From the NCBI GenBank assembly GCA_015345905.1, contig JADDTR010000010.1, positions 1 through 64,000 on the forward strand: 64,000 bases of DNA, given 5' to 3'. Under the pieces are notes generated by a model, which saw nothing but the letters and a program-made list of their open reading frames with translations, made no database searches and was not told the DNA's origin. Origin of the DNA: Aotearoamyces nothofagi. Its lineage: Eukaryota > Ascomycota > Leotiomycetes > Leotiales > Tympanidaceae. Below, one piece after another: positions 48,342 to 60,000 of the stretch (position 1 is its first letter; each line of letters opens with the position of its first letter). The translations under genes and the position numbers were made by a program.

Positions 48342-49673
48342 ATGCGCATCCTGATGATCTCGGACGTCTATTTCCCACGGATCAATGGCGTCTCGAGTTC
48401 GATCCAGACGCTTCTCCGCGGGGTGCGAGGAACCGGTGACGAGGTCTGTCTTCTTGCTCCCGAGTACGAGACGCCATGGGACGATGAGGATCATAACGTG
48501 ATTCGAATCCCATCGTATCCTACGCCAGGCAACCACGAAGACCGCGTCATGCGCGGTGATGCTATAAGAACCATCTTGCCAGACTTGCGAAAGGAAGCTT
48601 TCGATCTTGTTCATATACATACGGTTGGGATTGCTCACTATGAAGGGTTGAAGCTCGCGCGACAGCTGCAGGTGCCGGCCATCTCAACTTATCATACTCA
48701 TTTCGAGGATTCTTTGCCGCATTATGTCTCTTTCATGCCGTTCGCCGTCACGAGGTATCTGACGCGGCGTTTCGTTGTCTTGCAATGCAACGCACTCGAC
48801 GCGCTGGTTGTTCCGTCGTGTGAGATGATGTCGGCTTTGAGGGGCCTCGGAGTGGACTCTCCTATGCACGTTATCCCAACTGGGATAGAGATGGAGCGCT
48901 TTAGTCATGGAAATGGAGCCAGGTTTCGAAAAAAGCATCATATCCCATCGGATCGTCAAATTCTGTTATATGTCGGTCGAGTTGCCTTGGAAAAGAATAT
49001 GGAATTCATCTTCCGTATGTGCGTCGAGGTAAAGGTACAGCTTCCTGACATATTACTTGTTATTGCTGGGGATGGCGCGGCTATGGATTACTACCGTGGT
49101 CTAGCTTACACTCTTGGGTTGAGTGACAATGTCTTGTTCACTGGATGGTTAGACCGTGAGACTGAGCTCGTCGACTGTTACCATGCGAGCAACATTTTCG
49201 TTTTTGCTTCCCGGACCGAGACACAAGGTTTAGCACTCCTTGAGGCATTGGCAACGGGCGTCCCGGTTGTCTCAACTTCTCACCTAGGGACTGCTGATAC
49301 ATTAAGGTTGCAGCAGGGCGCTGTTATTGCGCCAGAGGACGAAGGGGAATTTGCTGCTCAAGTGGTGGAATTGTTGCGCAATGACAGATCCCGTGCACTC
49401 ATGAAAGCAGAAGGACAGATTTACGCAGCGTCTTGTACTGTGAATGCAATGGTCGGCCGGATTTCGCGTCTCTATGGAGAATTTCAGGATAGTGCTGTGT
49501 CGGCAATGCCAAAAGAATCGATTCCTCAGCGGATAAGAAACGAATTCGGCGAGAAGGTGATCATGATGTTTTTGACATTCTATCTGATTGTGGAAGGGAC
49601 TCAGGTACTTATTGGAAATAGTATGAGTCAAATACTTTTAATGGCTGGACGTGGATATCAAATACTGCAGTGA
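48342..49673 (+). CDS. GT4 glycosyltransferase, bacterial-like
   Basis: A single uninterrupted exon of 443 residues. GT4 (GT-B fold) retaining glycosyltransferase: N-terminal MRILMISDVYFPRINGVSSS with the glycine-rich acceptor-side loop, FDLVHIHTVGIAHYEGLKLAR, STYHTHFEDSLPHY, NALDALVVPS, VIPTGIEMERF. The C-terminal donor-binding half shows LLYVGRVALEKN, VIAGDGAAMDYY, LFTGWLDRETEL and the EX7E motif in RTETQGLALLEALATGVPVV. From memory, this block order is that of proteobacterial lipid or cell-surface glycosyltransferases rather than of usual fungal GT4 enzymes. A hydrophobic C-terminal segment (VIMMFLTFYLIVEG) could anchor it to a membrane. The frame is open nine codons further upstream, but ATG 48342 begins the family homology. 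It is followed on the same strand by two lipid-related genes. The acceptor may be a lipid; that is inference. Confidence 0.85.
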   Translation: MRILMISDVYFPRINGVSSSIQTLLRGVRGTGDEVCLLAPEYETPWDDEDHNVIRIPSYPTPGNHEDRVMRGDAIRTILPDLRKEAFDLVHIHTVGIAHYEGLKLARQLQVPAISTYHTHFEDSLPHYVSFMPFAVTRYLTRRFVVLQCNALDALVVPSCEMMSALRGLGVDSPMHVIPTGIEMERFSHGNGARFRKKHHIPSDRQILLYVGRVALEKNMEFIFRMCVEVKVQLPDILLVIAGDGAAMDYYRGLAYTLGLSDNVLFTGWLDRETELVDCYHASNIFVFASRTETQGLALLEALATGVPVVSTSHLGTADTLRLQQGAVIAPEDEGEFAAQVVELLRNDRSRALMKAEGQIYAASCTVNAMVGRISRLYGEFQDSAVSAMPKESIPQRIRNEFGEKVIMMFLTFYLIVEGTQVLIGNSMSQILLMAGRGYQILQ

Positions 49674-50574
49674 AACTGGATGTTGATAGAAAATACTGTG
49701 TTTCTCATAATAGTACTATTTAATATCTAGGAACGGCTACCGGTACTTTGTTCAACAGGGCAATATCTCGTCTGTTTCTTTTGATGTCTAGGTAAATAGG
49801 CTTTGTAGGTAATTTCTTATCTTTATATTTCAAAGACTCATTAATTTATAAGTTGTAAATACGTGCATTCTAAATTATTACTCTGTTCTATCTTTTACAG
49901 CCCCGAAGTCTCGTGACTGTAGTCGAGATTAAGGGGCAGAGAGATCCTGAAGGTACGTTTAGTCCAAGAGAGACTTACTCAAATCGGCATCAGCACGGAT
50001 GTCTGCTGCCGCATGCCAGAAGACAAGAAAGGAAATATAACATTGATTGAGGTTACATTACAGGCATTGTACTGTAGGCTGTACCGCGACGATCGAATGT
50101 AGCTGGCTGACCCTACATCGCTGGCACCAATTAAACCAAAAACAAAAGTAGGTCGGCAATGCACAGCAACCACTGTACATCTCTTAGTAATCCGTGCCAC
50201 GCTCTTCCGGTAAGATCACCGTTGCATGATCTGCGGGTTATCCGTAAGCATAAGCCCTTTTCAGTACACCCGGCAATTGCCAAGTGCTTATATGGTGCAT
50301 ATTCGGAATCTCGGCAGCATCACACGCTTCCTTTTGAGATCCAAGTAGCAATGATTAAATTCGCCGTTGGTGCAAAACACCTGCTCTGGCGTGTTCTGCT
50401 GCTAGTCAATCTGAATTGACATTCTCCACGTGGCTTCCGGGTAATGCTAGCGGGAGTATTAAGGCCACTTCACCTTTTCATGATTTTTCATAGATTAGAT
50501 ATAAGATGCGTTCTGTTTCTCAACGATCTGCTTCTGATCATTTGTGCTGATGCTACAGCCTTATCGACCTTCAT
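49674..50574. other. Intergenic, no supported gene
   Basis: 900 bp of AT-leaning sequence between two same-strand genes. It probably carries the terminator of the first and the promoter of the second. An 86-codon ORF at 50159 has no features. Confidence 0.45.
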
Positions 50575-51671
50575 ATGATCTTGCTTGCCTACCTGAACTC
50601 GATTTACGCCATGTCTGTGATTAAACAGGAATACCGCTTCTATGCTACCGAGTTCATCTCGTATATTTTGCTTCTCATTGTTCTTATCTATGGCCTTCTC
50701 TTATGTGCCGTCGAAAGGTTGGCGAGGACCAGCCCAATCAGCATGTGGTCGGTCGGGAGGACATTTGCGTGGATGATGACAAGACTTACGGGGATAAATG
50801 TGATTATCGAGGGAAAGGAGTATCTGCAACTCCAGCCGGCGGTTTTCATTATGAATCACCAGACGTAGGTACCTCGGAATCTAATTTTTGTTTTGGATAT
50901 TTTCATTCTATCTGAATGCCAGAAGCTAACATGGCTACAATCATAGGTCATTAGACATTTTCATTTTCAGTACCGTTGTTCCAAAAAATTGCGCAATCAT
51001 GGCAAAGAAGAGCCTAAAGTACATTCCATTCCTAGGCTGGTTCCGTAAGTCTAAGCTCCCTTTACTGAGTAGCAGAAACTATTTCACTTACGATACTATT
51101 TGATAGTTGCTGCCGCCGGGACGATTTTCGTGGACCGAAATCGAACGCCCTCAACAGTTGAGACTTTCAAAAAAGTCGCAAAAAGCATTCAGCAAACAAA
51201 GGTATGTATATACTACAATCATCATGACTCTCGTTATAAAAAGCTTAAACAAACATCATCAAGTCCAGCGTCTTTCTCTTTCCTGAAGGAACACGATCGG
51301 ATTTCGAAGAACCTAACCTCTTGCCATTCAAGAAGGGCGCCTTTCACCTCTCTGTCCAGGCAAAGATACCGATCATCCCGGTTGTCGTAGTGAATTATTC
51401 CGACATCGTCAGTAAAAAGAACCGAAGGTTCAATTCAGGGAATATCATCCTAAAAGGTGAGACTACTCAGGTCGATTTTGGTCATTATATAAGGCAAACG
51501 AATGAGCAACTGACTTTAAGAATTTCGTGTTGCAATTTAGTCCTGCCGCCGATAGACACATCAAATTTAACAGACCAGGATGTTGCTGGCCTCACCGAGA
51601 GTACCCGGGAGAAGATGCTGGAAGAGTACGTGAAGCTGACAGAGAGACGGAGAGCCCAAATTTCTCGATGA
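50575..51671 (+). CDS. 1-acyl-glycerol-3-phosphate acyltransferase
   Basis: Five exons (50575-50864, 50947-51044, 51107-51201, 51264-51456, 51541-51671) close in frame at 268 residues. It makes phosphatidic acid from lysophosphatidic acid and acyl-CoA at the ER. PlsC-type motifs: the NHxxxxD catalytic pair in MNHQTSLDIF (across intron 1), KKSLKYIPFLGWF, FVDRNR, the acceptor-binding FPEGTRS, LPFKKGAFHLSVQ and IPIIPVVVVNY, then VLPPIDTSNLT joined across the last intron. An N-terminal pair of membrane helices matches yeast Slc1-type enzymes. Intron 3 ends in an unusual AAG acceptor. Many such genomes carry more than one copy; this one may be a second, accessory copy. Confidence 0.9.
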
Positions 51672-52157
51672 ACTATTGTATATGCTCTTTGGATTCGTCG
51701 ATTAATCTCTGTTCTGTTGAACGCTACAGTTAAGGTACTGGACCTTGAATAGCACAATCTGCACGATAAATTGTCCTAATTATAATCCATTTAAACACAA
51801 CCCAAGACCCGTGCTCTGAAATGTAAAAAGCCATGCCGTTAGATAAAGCCGCTTCATTAAAATGCTATAACATGGGGCTAGTATCGCTGATTTAGGTAAT
51901 CTCACGTAAGCTGGTTAGACGTTGCCGTCTTACCGTCAGCCACCTTTCCAGTGCTTCGGTGCTTCCCAAAAAGAGAAATGAACATCTTCCGGTCCAGGGA
52001 TGTTTCGTTACAAATCAATATCTAAACGTCCAACTTCATACAGCCCTTGTTAGCGTTCTCCCCTTGGGGATTCAGACATGATGGCCATGATGAGTACATT
52101 AGACCGGCTTTCGCAATCTACGTCCGCTCAGACAGTCAACGACATACGGCGATCGAG
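51672..52157. other. Intergenic, no supported gene
   Basis: 486 bp; probable terminator and promoter sequence. The open frame of the next gene extends back to 52047, but the family start is at 52158. Confidence 0.45.
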
Positions 52158-53111
52158 ATGTTTCCATACTGGATATTTCCAGCCCTGTCAGCGGTTTTAT
52201 GGATTGGTAAGTCTGTCGTCTTTAACTCTAATCTACTAATTTGCTAATCAAAAATTCAGCAATCTTAGCAGCGATGCTAATAGTATGGTGCGTCACCGGC
52301 AAGCCGCATTACAGTAGTATGGAGATTGACCAAAGAATTGCGTGAATATATTTCAGTACCTGTATCAGATTCTCGTAGCTGACTTTTGATTAGATTCATA
52401 TCTGGTGGGAGCTGAAGCCGTCTATTAATCTTCACCAGAGCTAAGATGTCGCACTCAGATATTGGCGCTTCGAACCTGAAGCCTCTGTTCATTACTGGAT
52501 GTTGCATCACTAGTATAGCTCTTGATCTTTCGTTGCTTTCCGAAAGACTGCTGTACTCTATGATGGGCAATGTCAAGAACTACAGTAGACTCGATAAGAT
52601 TGCTGGCATACTCTCAATAGTCTCTGCAGCTGTTGGAAGTATTGGCCTCATCCTCCTGTCGATTCTTGACGTCGTCCACCACAAACCGGTCCATCAAAGC
52701 CTTCTTATAGTAGCGATGTAAGTAGCCAACTAAGTACGAATATCCTGAGCTGACAAGACTGCCAGTGTAGGATACTTAATCTCTGCTGCTGCGTTATGTT
52801 GGGAACGCCGACAGCTAAGACACAGTCGCAGCCGTGCTTTACGTGCTGCGTTATTCATCAAGACCATCTTCGTGGTCCTCGAGATTTCTGCAGGAATCGC
52901 ATTCTGCATTTGTTTCAACCAGGAGAATGATGCTGCCGCTGTTTTAGAATGGGTAATTGCGGCACTTTTTGCACTTTTTGCCCTGGCACTTTTTATAGAG
53001 CTTCTCCCGACGGTGTACCAGCAAGCGAGAGTAGAGCAGGGCGTAGAACAGTCGATGGAGCTCAGGAACTATTTAGGCCACCAGACAGAAGTCCGTCAAA
53101 TAGTCGAGTAG
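52158..53111 (+). CDS. Frag1/DRAM/Sfk1 family membrane protein
   Basis: Four exons (52158-52206, 52260-52341, 52439-52717, 52766-53111) close in frame at 251 residues. Starts MFPYWIFPALSAVLWIGAIL, then VWCVTGKPHYSSM, SDIGASNLKPLFITGC, and a chain of hydrophobic helices, the order of fungal Sfk1-like proteins (six membrane spans). Yeast Sfk1 acts at the plasma membrane in phosphoinositide-kinase localisation and lipid asymmetry. A hydrophilic C-terminus (RVEQGVEQSMELRNYL) faces the cytosol. A long HSRSR-type basic loop precedes the fifth span. Third in a same-strand run with the glycosyltransferase and acyltransferase. Confidence 0.82.
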
Positions 53112-53650
53112 CTTAGGCTAGGCCAATAGATTGAGAACGAGTCAAGAAGGTGAAAAAGCCGGCCTAAAAAACAAACCGATCAGTAATTGCCCCTGTGCAC
53201 CTCTTCATAAGCTATCCCGTCATCCCCAAAGACAGAAACTGATTAGCTTAGCATCCCACTATCGTTTATGGCAGCTTTCTTTGCCATCAACATAGATGTG
53301 TTTCCTCTGAATGAAAATCGGAAGCTTTCTTTGGGTTATGTGCTGAAACATATGTATAAGAATAAGAACATCTCGATCTTTATATAGAATAATCTTCGGG
53401 GCATTTATTCTCTTCAATTTAGAGAAAGACATTGCGGCAAGTCTTTGAAGCCCTCGATTGAAAGTTAATGACCCAATGTAAAAAAAAGCCCCTAGTGCCG
53501 GAGGAGATCATGGAAAATCACGTAAAACCTCTACAGACAATACCATAAGCAGAGACCCAAGAGCTGTAATGAGATTCAGCAACACACCGCCCCATCCCAG
53601 AATCCTCGCCGCTATTCCGACATGACCTTCGACAGTCCTATATGTCTAGG
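53112..53650. other. Intergenic between convergent genes
   Basis: About 540 bp between two convergent 3' ends. AT-leaning, no gene seen. Confidence 0.45.
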
Positions 53651-56161
53651 TCAAAACATGACCTTTCCAGACTTTACAGTAGTTGGCAAGCCCGCTTTGA
53701 TTAAAACTTGCTGCACTACATCCATGAGTGCCAGATCAGTACCTAAATTCCTCGTCAATCTTCAAAGTCTTTATTTATACACATTATCTCTTACCTGCTG
53801 TAGCCATGATTGCCACCGAAAACGGAAGCATCTCTTCACGCTCTGTAACTTCAGAATGATAAGGAATCTGGGCAACTTTCAGCCGTTAGTACAATTCACC
53901 TACACGCCTTCATGATTCTTACTCGGAACCGCAAGGAGTGGAGCTTTCATAACTGGAGCCAGAGCCAATGTATTGATGCCGTCTTGAGGTGGCCGATTGA
54001 ATCTAAAAAAAGGTTAATACGACGCTATTCTGTATTGCCAGATTGCTTATTTACGTCGGTGGCTGATCTCTGTATCTTGTAGTCATTGATTCAAGCGGCA
54101 AAATAGTGAGGGCATTAGAGTTCTTTCCTGTCAATACCGTATCCTTAAACCATTTGCTGTAGATGTTGATACTATCGAAACCTTTATCTCTGTCCTCTTT
54201 AGAGACGGTTTTCCCATTGGCCCTGTTTGTATTGTGCGCTTTAGCCTTTTACTACCCTAAAGTATGCTAGCAGGAATAAAGATGTGTTACAGAAGGAAAA
54301 ATATAACTAGGTAGGCAATTGTATATACGAATTGGTACAGAAAAACACTTACCATGATTTCTGATTAGGCGGACTCGTATACGGCGCATGTTTAAACTTT
54401 GCCCAGTACTTAGCACGGAAGTCTTCACCGTTGTGGTACACATCATAACTTAAAGCAGCGGTTGCCTAATAAATTATCACTTAGTGATTATAAAGTAATA
54501 CACTATACAGACTTACTGGATTAATGAATTTAGGCAACGAAAGGCCATTCGCCTCAGCCGGTGGAGACTTTGCCCAAATTTCCTCAATAGAGACTTCCTC
54601 ACACTTTATATCTAGACTCGACTCGATTACTTTCGTGAACTTTTGAGCCAGTTCGGTCTGTTCAGGGTCGATGATACTCCAGAAATCTCTTGGCCATATG
54701 ATAGAAGAATACGGCTGTATCACTTTTAGTAACGAATTTTAAGAAAGGTTTGAAAATTAGACCTTTGGATTGTCCTCAAGCGCATCAGAGGCTAGCCATT
54801 CCTCTGCAAAATCTCTACATGTCTGCAGGTCTCTTGCAAGAATACCCGGGATATCCCACGACCTAGAGTAGTCAGTCAAGTTCTATTCAAAAGTTTCAAA
54901 TTTTCTCACATCACGCAAGGTTCAATACCGTTCCTAGAGACTGCCCCGGTGCTAGGACGAAGACCAAAGCATCCACACCAGAGTGCAGGTCTTGTTACAC
55001 TTCCCCAAGCTGTAGTAGAAATATTTCAGCTAAAATCTAAACCACCTAGCATTTAGGAAAAGGACTGTTGACTTACTGTCTGTGCCAATAGCAATATCAA
55101 GCCAATCATACGCCGCAACAGCCGATGCACTTCCGGAACTGCTCCCTCCCGTAGATTGATATCGATCACCGCGAGGGTTCCATGGTGCCTGATAGTCGAT
55201 GTACTCGGTAGGCTCCTCCCAATTACCAAATGAATTCATTTTCGCCTTTCCTACTACCACCACGCCCTGGTCAAGCAACTTCTGTATACATTCGGCCGAT
55301 TCTTCGCGGGGAGGATATGTATCATAGAATGCTCGGTTGCCGACAGAAGTCTTGATTCCTTTAAGATGGATATTATCTTTGATGACGATGCGCAAGCCAG
55401 CAAGAGAAGATTTATAGCTTGCTTGGGTCTTGATCCGTGACCGGAGAGGGAAGGTAAGGAATTGATTGTCAGAGCTCCTTAACTGGAATGACTCAAACCC
55501 GTCAGATGGACTAAAGCAGACGTAAGTCATTCAATATCCAAACCGAGGTGACAAGACCATATTTACTTTGACTGAGGCTTCAATGTAGTCATGCAGGTTC
55601 CATTCGAATCATCAACCAACTTCCACACATCCCTCATTTCACCCCCTACAATGGCATATGGACCCGGTAGCAGCTCCGGCGAAGAGACAAACACGATCTG
55701 CTGGTTACCAAGTTCGTGAAGGTACTGCCGAGCATCGTCTGTAAACTCGACATCATTTTCCTCAGCTCCAGTGAAGACTACAATGGCAAGAAAAGCCTTG
55801 TTAAAGACGTCATCGCAACTATCATATTGTTCTATACGCTCCTGCACCCAGTCGGCTGTAACTGTTGTTTTTTGCCTCGCGGAAGTGTAAAGACAGCAGC
55901 AAGACTAAAGTCTAGAGTAAATGACAAGGCGAAGTCCTTGGATCCCAGTTAGGTCTACTACCATATAAATGTAACCTGACTGCTTACGGCTGCTGAGCAA
56001 GGTGCCAAATATTGAGCTTGAGAGATAGAAAACAGATGACCCCGTAGGTCGCCGCAACTCGTCCTGGTAGCAATAGACCTACTGGTAGTCGAGAGTCGAG
56101 TACGACGACCAAGAGCTCCTAGTGTTAGTAGAGGGCGAAACCGAGCCCAATTCCACATCAT
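53651..56161 (-). CDS. Amidase-signature family hydrolase
   Basis: Eleven exons (56161-55988, 55904-55567, 55510-55077, 55009-54910, 54862-54763, 54714-54517, 54465-54353, 54222-54055, 54002-53923, 53875-53795, 53742-53651) close in frame at 625 residues. Amidase-signature enzymes cleave amides with a Ser-cisSer-Lys triad. Lys is in LRIVIKDNIHLKG; the cis-Ser region is TGGSSSGSASAVAAYDWL; the nucleophile Ser is in IGTDTWGSVTRPALW, across intron 3. Then come CGCFGLRPSTGAVSRNGIEP, IPGILARDLQTC, NSNALTILPLES, and a C-terminal QIPYHSEVTEREEMLPFSVA. An N-terminal domain of some 200 residues (DDVFNKAFLAIVVF, VPGPY-like LLPGPYAIV) precedes it, as in larger fungal amidases. The first 58 residues are less convincing, so the start may differ. 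One intron ends in AAG. Substrate unknown. Confidence 0.85.
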
Positions 56162-57025
56162 TCAGAATGTTATGCCTTAAAGGTGTGGATTTGTTACTTT
56201 CGTCTAGGTCTAAGGCTTCGGCTCGATTTCAGCTCGAGGGAATTGAACAAACTCAGATAAGGCGGCAAGGGGTGTCTACCAAGCGACACGAGGGGTGCAG
56301 GTAGCAAGAGTCGGCTACGCCGACTTTCCTCGACTTCAATTCCTTCCTACTCCGACCGCCAATTAGGGGGCAACACAAAAGTACGGTATAATAAGCTGCA
56401 GATATACAGAAACCGACTGGACTTATAGGTGAAATAGTGTGTATATACTGTAATATGTCCGTCCTCCGTTTGTATTTCCATTTGCCGCCCGGGCAAATGC
56501 AGGACAGGGGAGCTCAAGGGAGCTTTCAGCCGCCCTCCATGCGCGAGGAGGCTTGCAGCAATCGATAAGCAGAGGCAGAGGCAGAAGCCAATAAACCCGC
56601 TTATGGGATCGCTAAGGTAGGGAGGTGGTCCAGCAGCTGACCTGCCCCTCCCCTCCCCCGCCCGAAGCCTTCTCGATTAGGCGGGGACGGCACGGGCGGC
56701 ACGGGACAGCACGGGCTCGACCCCGCCTCCATACTGTGCCAGTAGTACTGTAGCTCGCACGCACCGGGTGCGGCTGTATCAGCACTCTAATCCCTCGCCG
56801 TGGCCTGTCCCCGCGGCGATGCAGCGGTGCAACAACGATTCTGCGTCGCCCTATTCTCTGTCCTCTGTACTCCCGTCTGCCCCAGGTGCTATTTGCACGC
56901 GAGCCTTGCAATCTGCCTGCCCGCTCTCGAAAACTAAGCTGGATTCTTATCTACGGGTGGGTGAGTAGGTGAGGAGGTGAGTAGGCAAGTGGAGCAGCCT
57001 GCCAGAGTCATGCTGAGACCGGCCT
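56162..57025. other. Intergenic, GC-rich
   Basis: GC-rich from 56480, with GGCAC and GAGGTG repeats (56690-56720, 56955-56985). No gene supported. The missing 5' exon of the NLR gene may lie here. Confidence 0.45.
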
Positions 57026-60000
57026 TTGGGGATCAGAGCGCCGAAGGGCAGGCCGGCAATCTCGAGTAGGTGCACTGCTACGCTCCTCTCCTGCTCTACA
57101 GAGAAACTGACGGTCTGGGTCTGCAGTATCGTCGTTATCCCAGCTGTCGGGTTATCCCCGCTATCAGAATGGACAGATGCGTCCGGCACCTCGTGGCTCA
57201 AGCAGCTCGTCGAGGACGTGGTGCCTCGCGCAAACGTGTGGGAATATGTGCATAGCTCCAGCCAGCAAGGGTCTCTAGCCCAGCGCCCGCTTGGAGAGGG
57301 GCCCTTTCTGCTTAATGCTTTGTATAGCAGATGCGCCCAAGCGGAGGTATGCGAAAAGGGCGTCTCGTCGAAATGACAAGGTCGAGAATGCTAATAGATC
57401 TTCCAGTACAGCAAGCTTCCTGTTATCTTTATCTGCCATGGCACAAGCGCGTTTGTGTTGAAAAAGGTAGGCGTATCTAGTGACTTTAATTCAGACCGCA
57501 TCTTACCTACCAAAGGCGCTATGTATCTGTCGAGAACAGCACTTCCAGTACCGTCCGGTCATTGATGTGGTTTCTGGAGCTATCTTTCTGGGCGCACCAC
57601 ACTTTGTGAGGGATACGAAGGAAGCGGAAAGAACCTTCAACCTTATGTTAAAGTGCCAGAATAATGGCACTGGGAGGAGCCTGTCAAGTGATGATGATGT
57701 AGACGATTTGATTGCGGTCTGCAAGTCTTTCGAGCTGCTTAATCTCATAGTTCCCGTCGTTTCTGCATACGAGAGCAAGGCGACCACAACCCATCGGAAC
57801 CTGTTTTCAAAGTTTGGGAGTAAAGGGCGGAACCAGATAGTACGTCCAGCATGATTCACTCCTACCTGATGACTATTACTCACGATCTTCTGGCCAGATT
57901 GTCACCGAATCAATCGGGAGGTTGAGAGCCAAGACCGAGACGGTAGTAGACAGCGAGTCGAACCATTTTGACATCTGCAAAGTCCGTATTGGAAGCAGCT
58001 TATACAAAGCGTCCGAAGAACTCCTGACGAAAGTCGCGAACACTGCCCCCCAAAGGATTGCCGAATCGAGCCAGCCATGTAAGTGTTGTGCTAGTACCTG
58101 AAGGAAATATACTGAAAGACATCAAGATACTATACCTAGGGGCCTGGAAGATGGTACACTCCGAAGTCTGAGCACTGCAGGGTATCTCAGATTGGAAGAA
58201 CACACCTTGCAAGGAACCTCTATCCCAACATCATCCCCCGGTGGCTCCCTTCCAATCTCCTCCCCCTGGGGCCATGCTACGAGGGGAACGACTGCGCTAG
58301 AAGCTACACCTATAGATCCGATTCTACCATGTTACTTGCTAGGAAACCGTCGGCAGATGGATCAGTTCTCGGGACGAGGAGGATTTTTGCAAATGATCGA
58401 TGCCCATCTGCTTCCACCGTCCGCAAATCATGCATTGCAGCACGAGGGACCGTCGGTCGCAGAAAGCGGGCAATATCTACGTTCCTTTGCCTTATGTGGC
58501 CTCGGCGGCATTGGGAAGACTGAACTTGCATTTGAATACGCATATTCACGAAGAGGAGCTTTCGAAGCCATCTTCTGGCTCGGTGCGGATGACGTCAAAA
58601 TTCTGGCTGCGGACTTCGCGCAGATTTCAAAACGACTAGGACTTGACGACGGCTCAGATTTTGCCGCAAGCCGCGATATCGCTATGGGGTGGCTTTCACA
58701 CCCGTTCAGAAAGCAGTCTGAACCCGAGACACCAGAGAACCTGGTGAACTGGTTGATCATCTTTGACAATGCCGATAATTTTGATGTCCTGTCCGACTAC
58801 TGGCCCAGGTTTGGACTCGGTTCTGTACTGGTAACCAGCCGAGACTCTTTTTCGCCATACAACCTGTTCGTGGAAAAAGGCATAAACATGTCTCCACTCT
58901 CGCGCTCTGCGTCTGAATTACTGATGCAACGACTTACCCATGTAAAAGCCGAGGATGCCTCTCAGAAAGAGGCGCTCTCGGCGATTGCAGAGAAGCTTGA
59001 TGGCCTGCCGTTAGCCATCAACCAGATGGCCGGTGTGTTTCGACGGCTCAAATTATCATACACTGAATTTTTGAAGTTTTATAACGAGGAAGGGATTGAG
59101 GAACTGTTCAAGAAGGCGACTGGTTCAGCAGAAGGGCAGAACGCTAGCTCGCTCACAACCGTGTGGGCTCTGGATCGGTTTTCCAGCAGGACCAAGGCAC
59201 TTCTGCAGGTCATCTGCCTGCTCGATCCTGACGATATACCGGAAGATCTCTTGATTGATAAGTCCGGCGAGGTAAAGCTCGGTGACTACCCCAAGACTAG
59301 AGGAGATTATTATGACGCCAGGTCTGAGTTGCTCTCTTCTTCTCTGATCAACCAAAACGCGGATCAAGAGAAGATTTCCTTGCATCGTCTCGTTCAAGAT
59401 ACAACAAGCGCCGTCATGGGCGATCAAGAACTGATAGCAGCGTTTGGTGCGGCTATGAGCTTGCTGATCTCTGCCTGGCCGTTTCAATCGATGAAGGAGC
59501 ATCATTCGATTGCGAGATTCAGCAAGTGCGAGGCCATTTTCCCAAGTGTACTGCGGCTAAAGAACAAACTTGAATCACTTATTCAGGGCTCTATCAACTT
59601 CCCTCTGGACATTCGTTTCGCGAGACTCTTCAATGATGTTGGATGGTGAGGCACAATCCATTAAAGCCATGACTGTATATTTCACTAACAAGTTCAGGTA
59701 CATGTTTGAGCGTGGGCTCCCAGAAGATACCAAGACTTTCTGCGATCTAGGTCTCAAAATCGGCGGGCGTCTCAAGGCACAGCTTGTTGAAGAGGCTGCT
59801 GAGTCGATCCGCGAAAGCCACTGCTTCATTGGAATTGCCCTCGTCGAAACGAACGAGCATTCTCTCAGCATGCTGCACAAGCAGAAATGGCTAGACATAT
59901 TACTACAAAGAGAATCAGGCGGCGCCTGCGTTGAAGATTACGAGCTTGGCTATGCATATAATGAAATCGGTGTGGCGTATGGAAATAGCGGCATGCTTGA

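Noticed and set aside
54910-54941. Apparent 32-nt intron or frameshift in the amidase
   Set aside because: A donor at 54909 (GTGAGA) and acceptor at 54863 give a normal 47-nt intron with a CTGAC branch site and keep frame.
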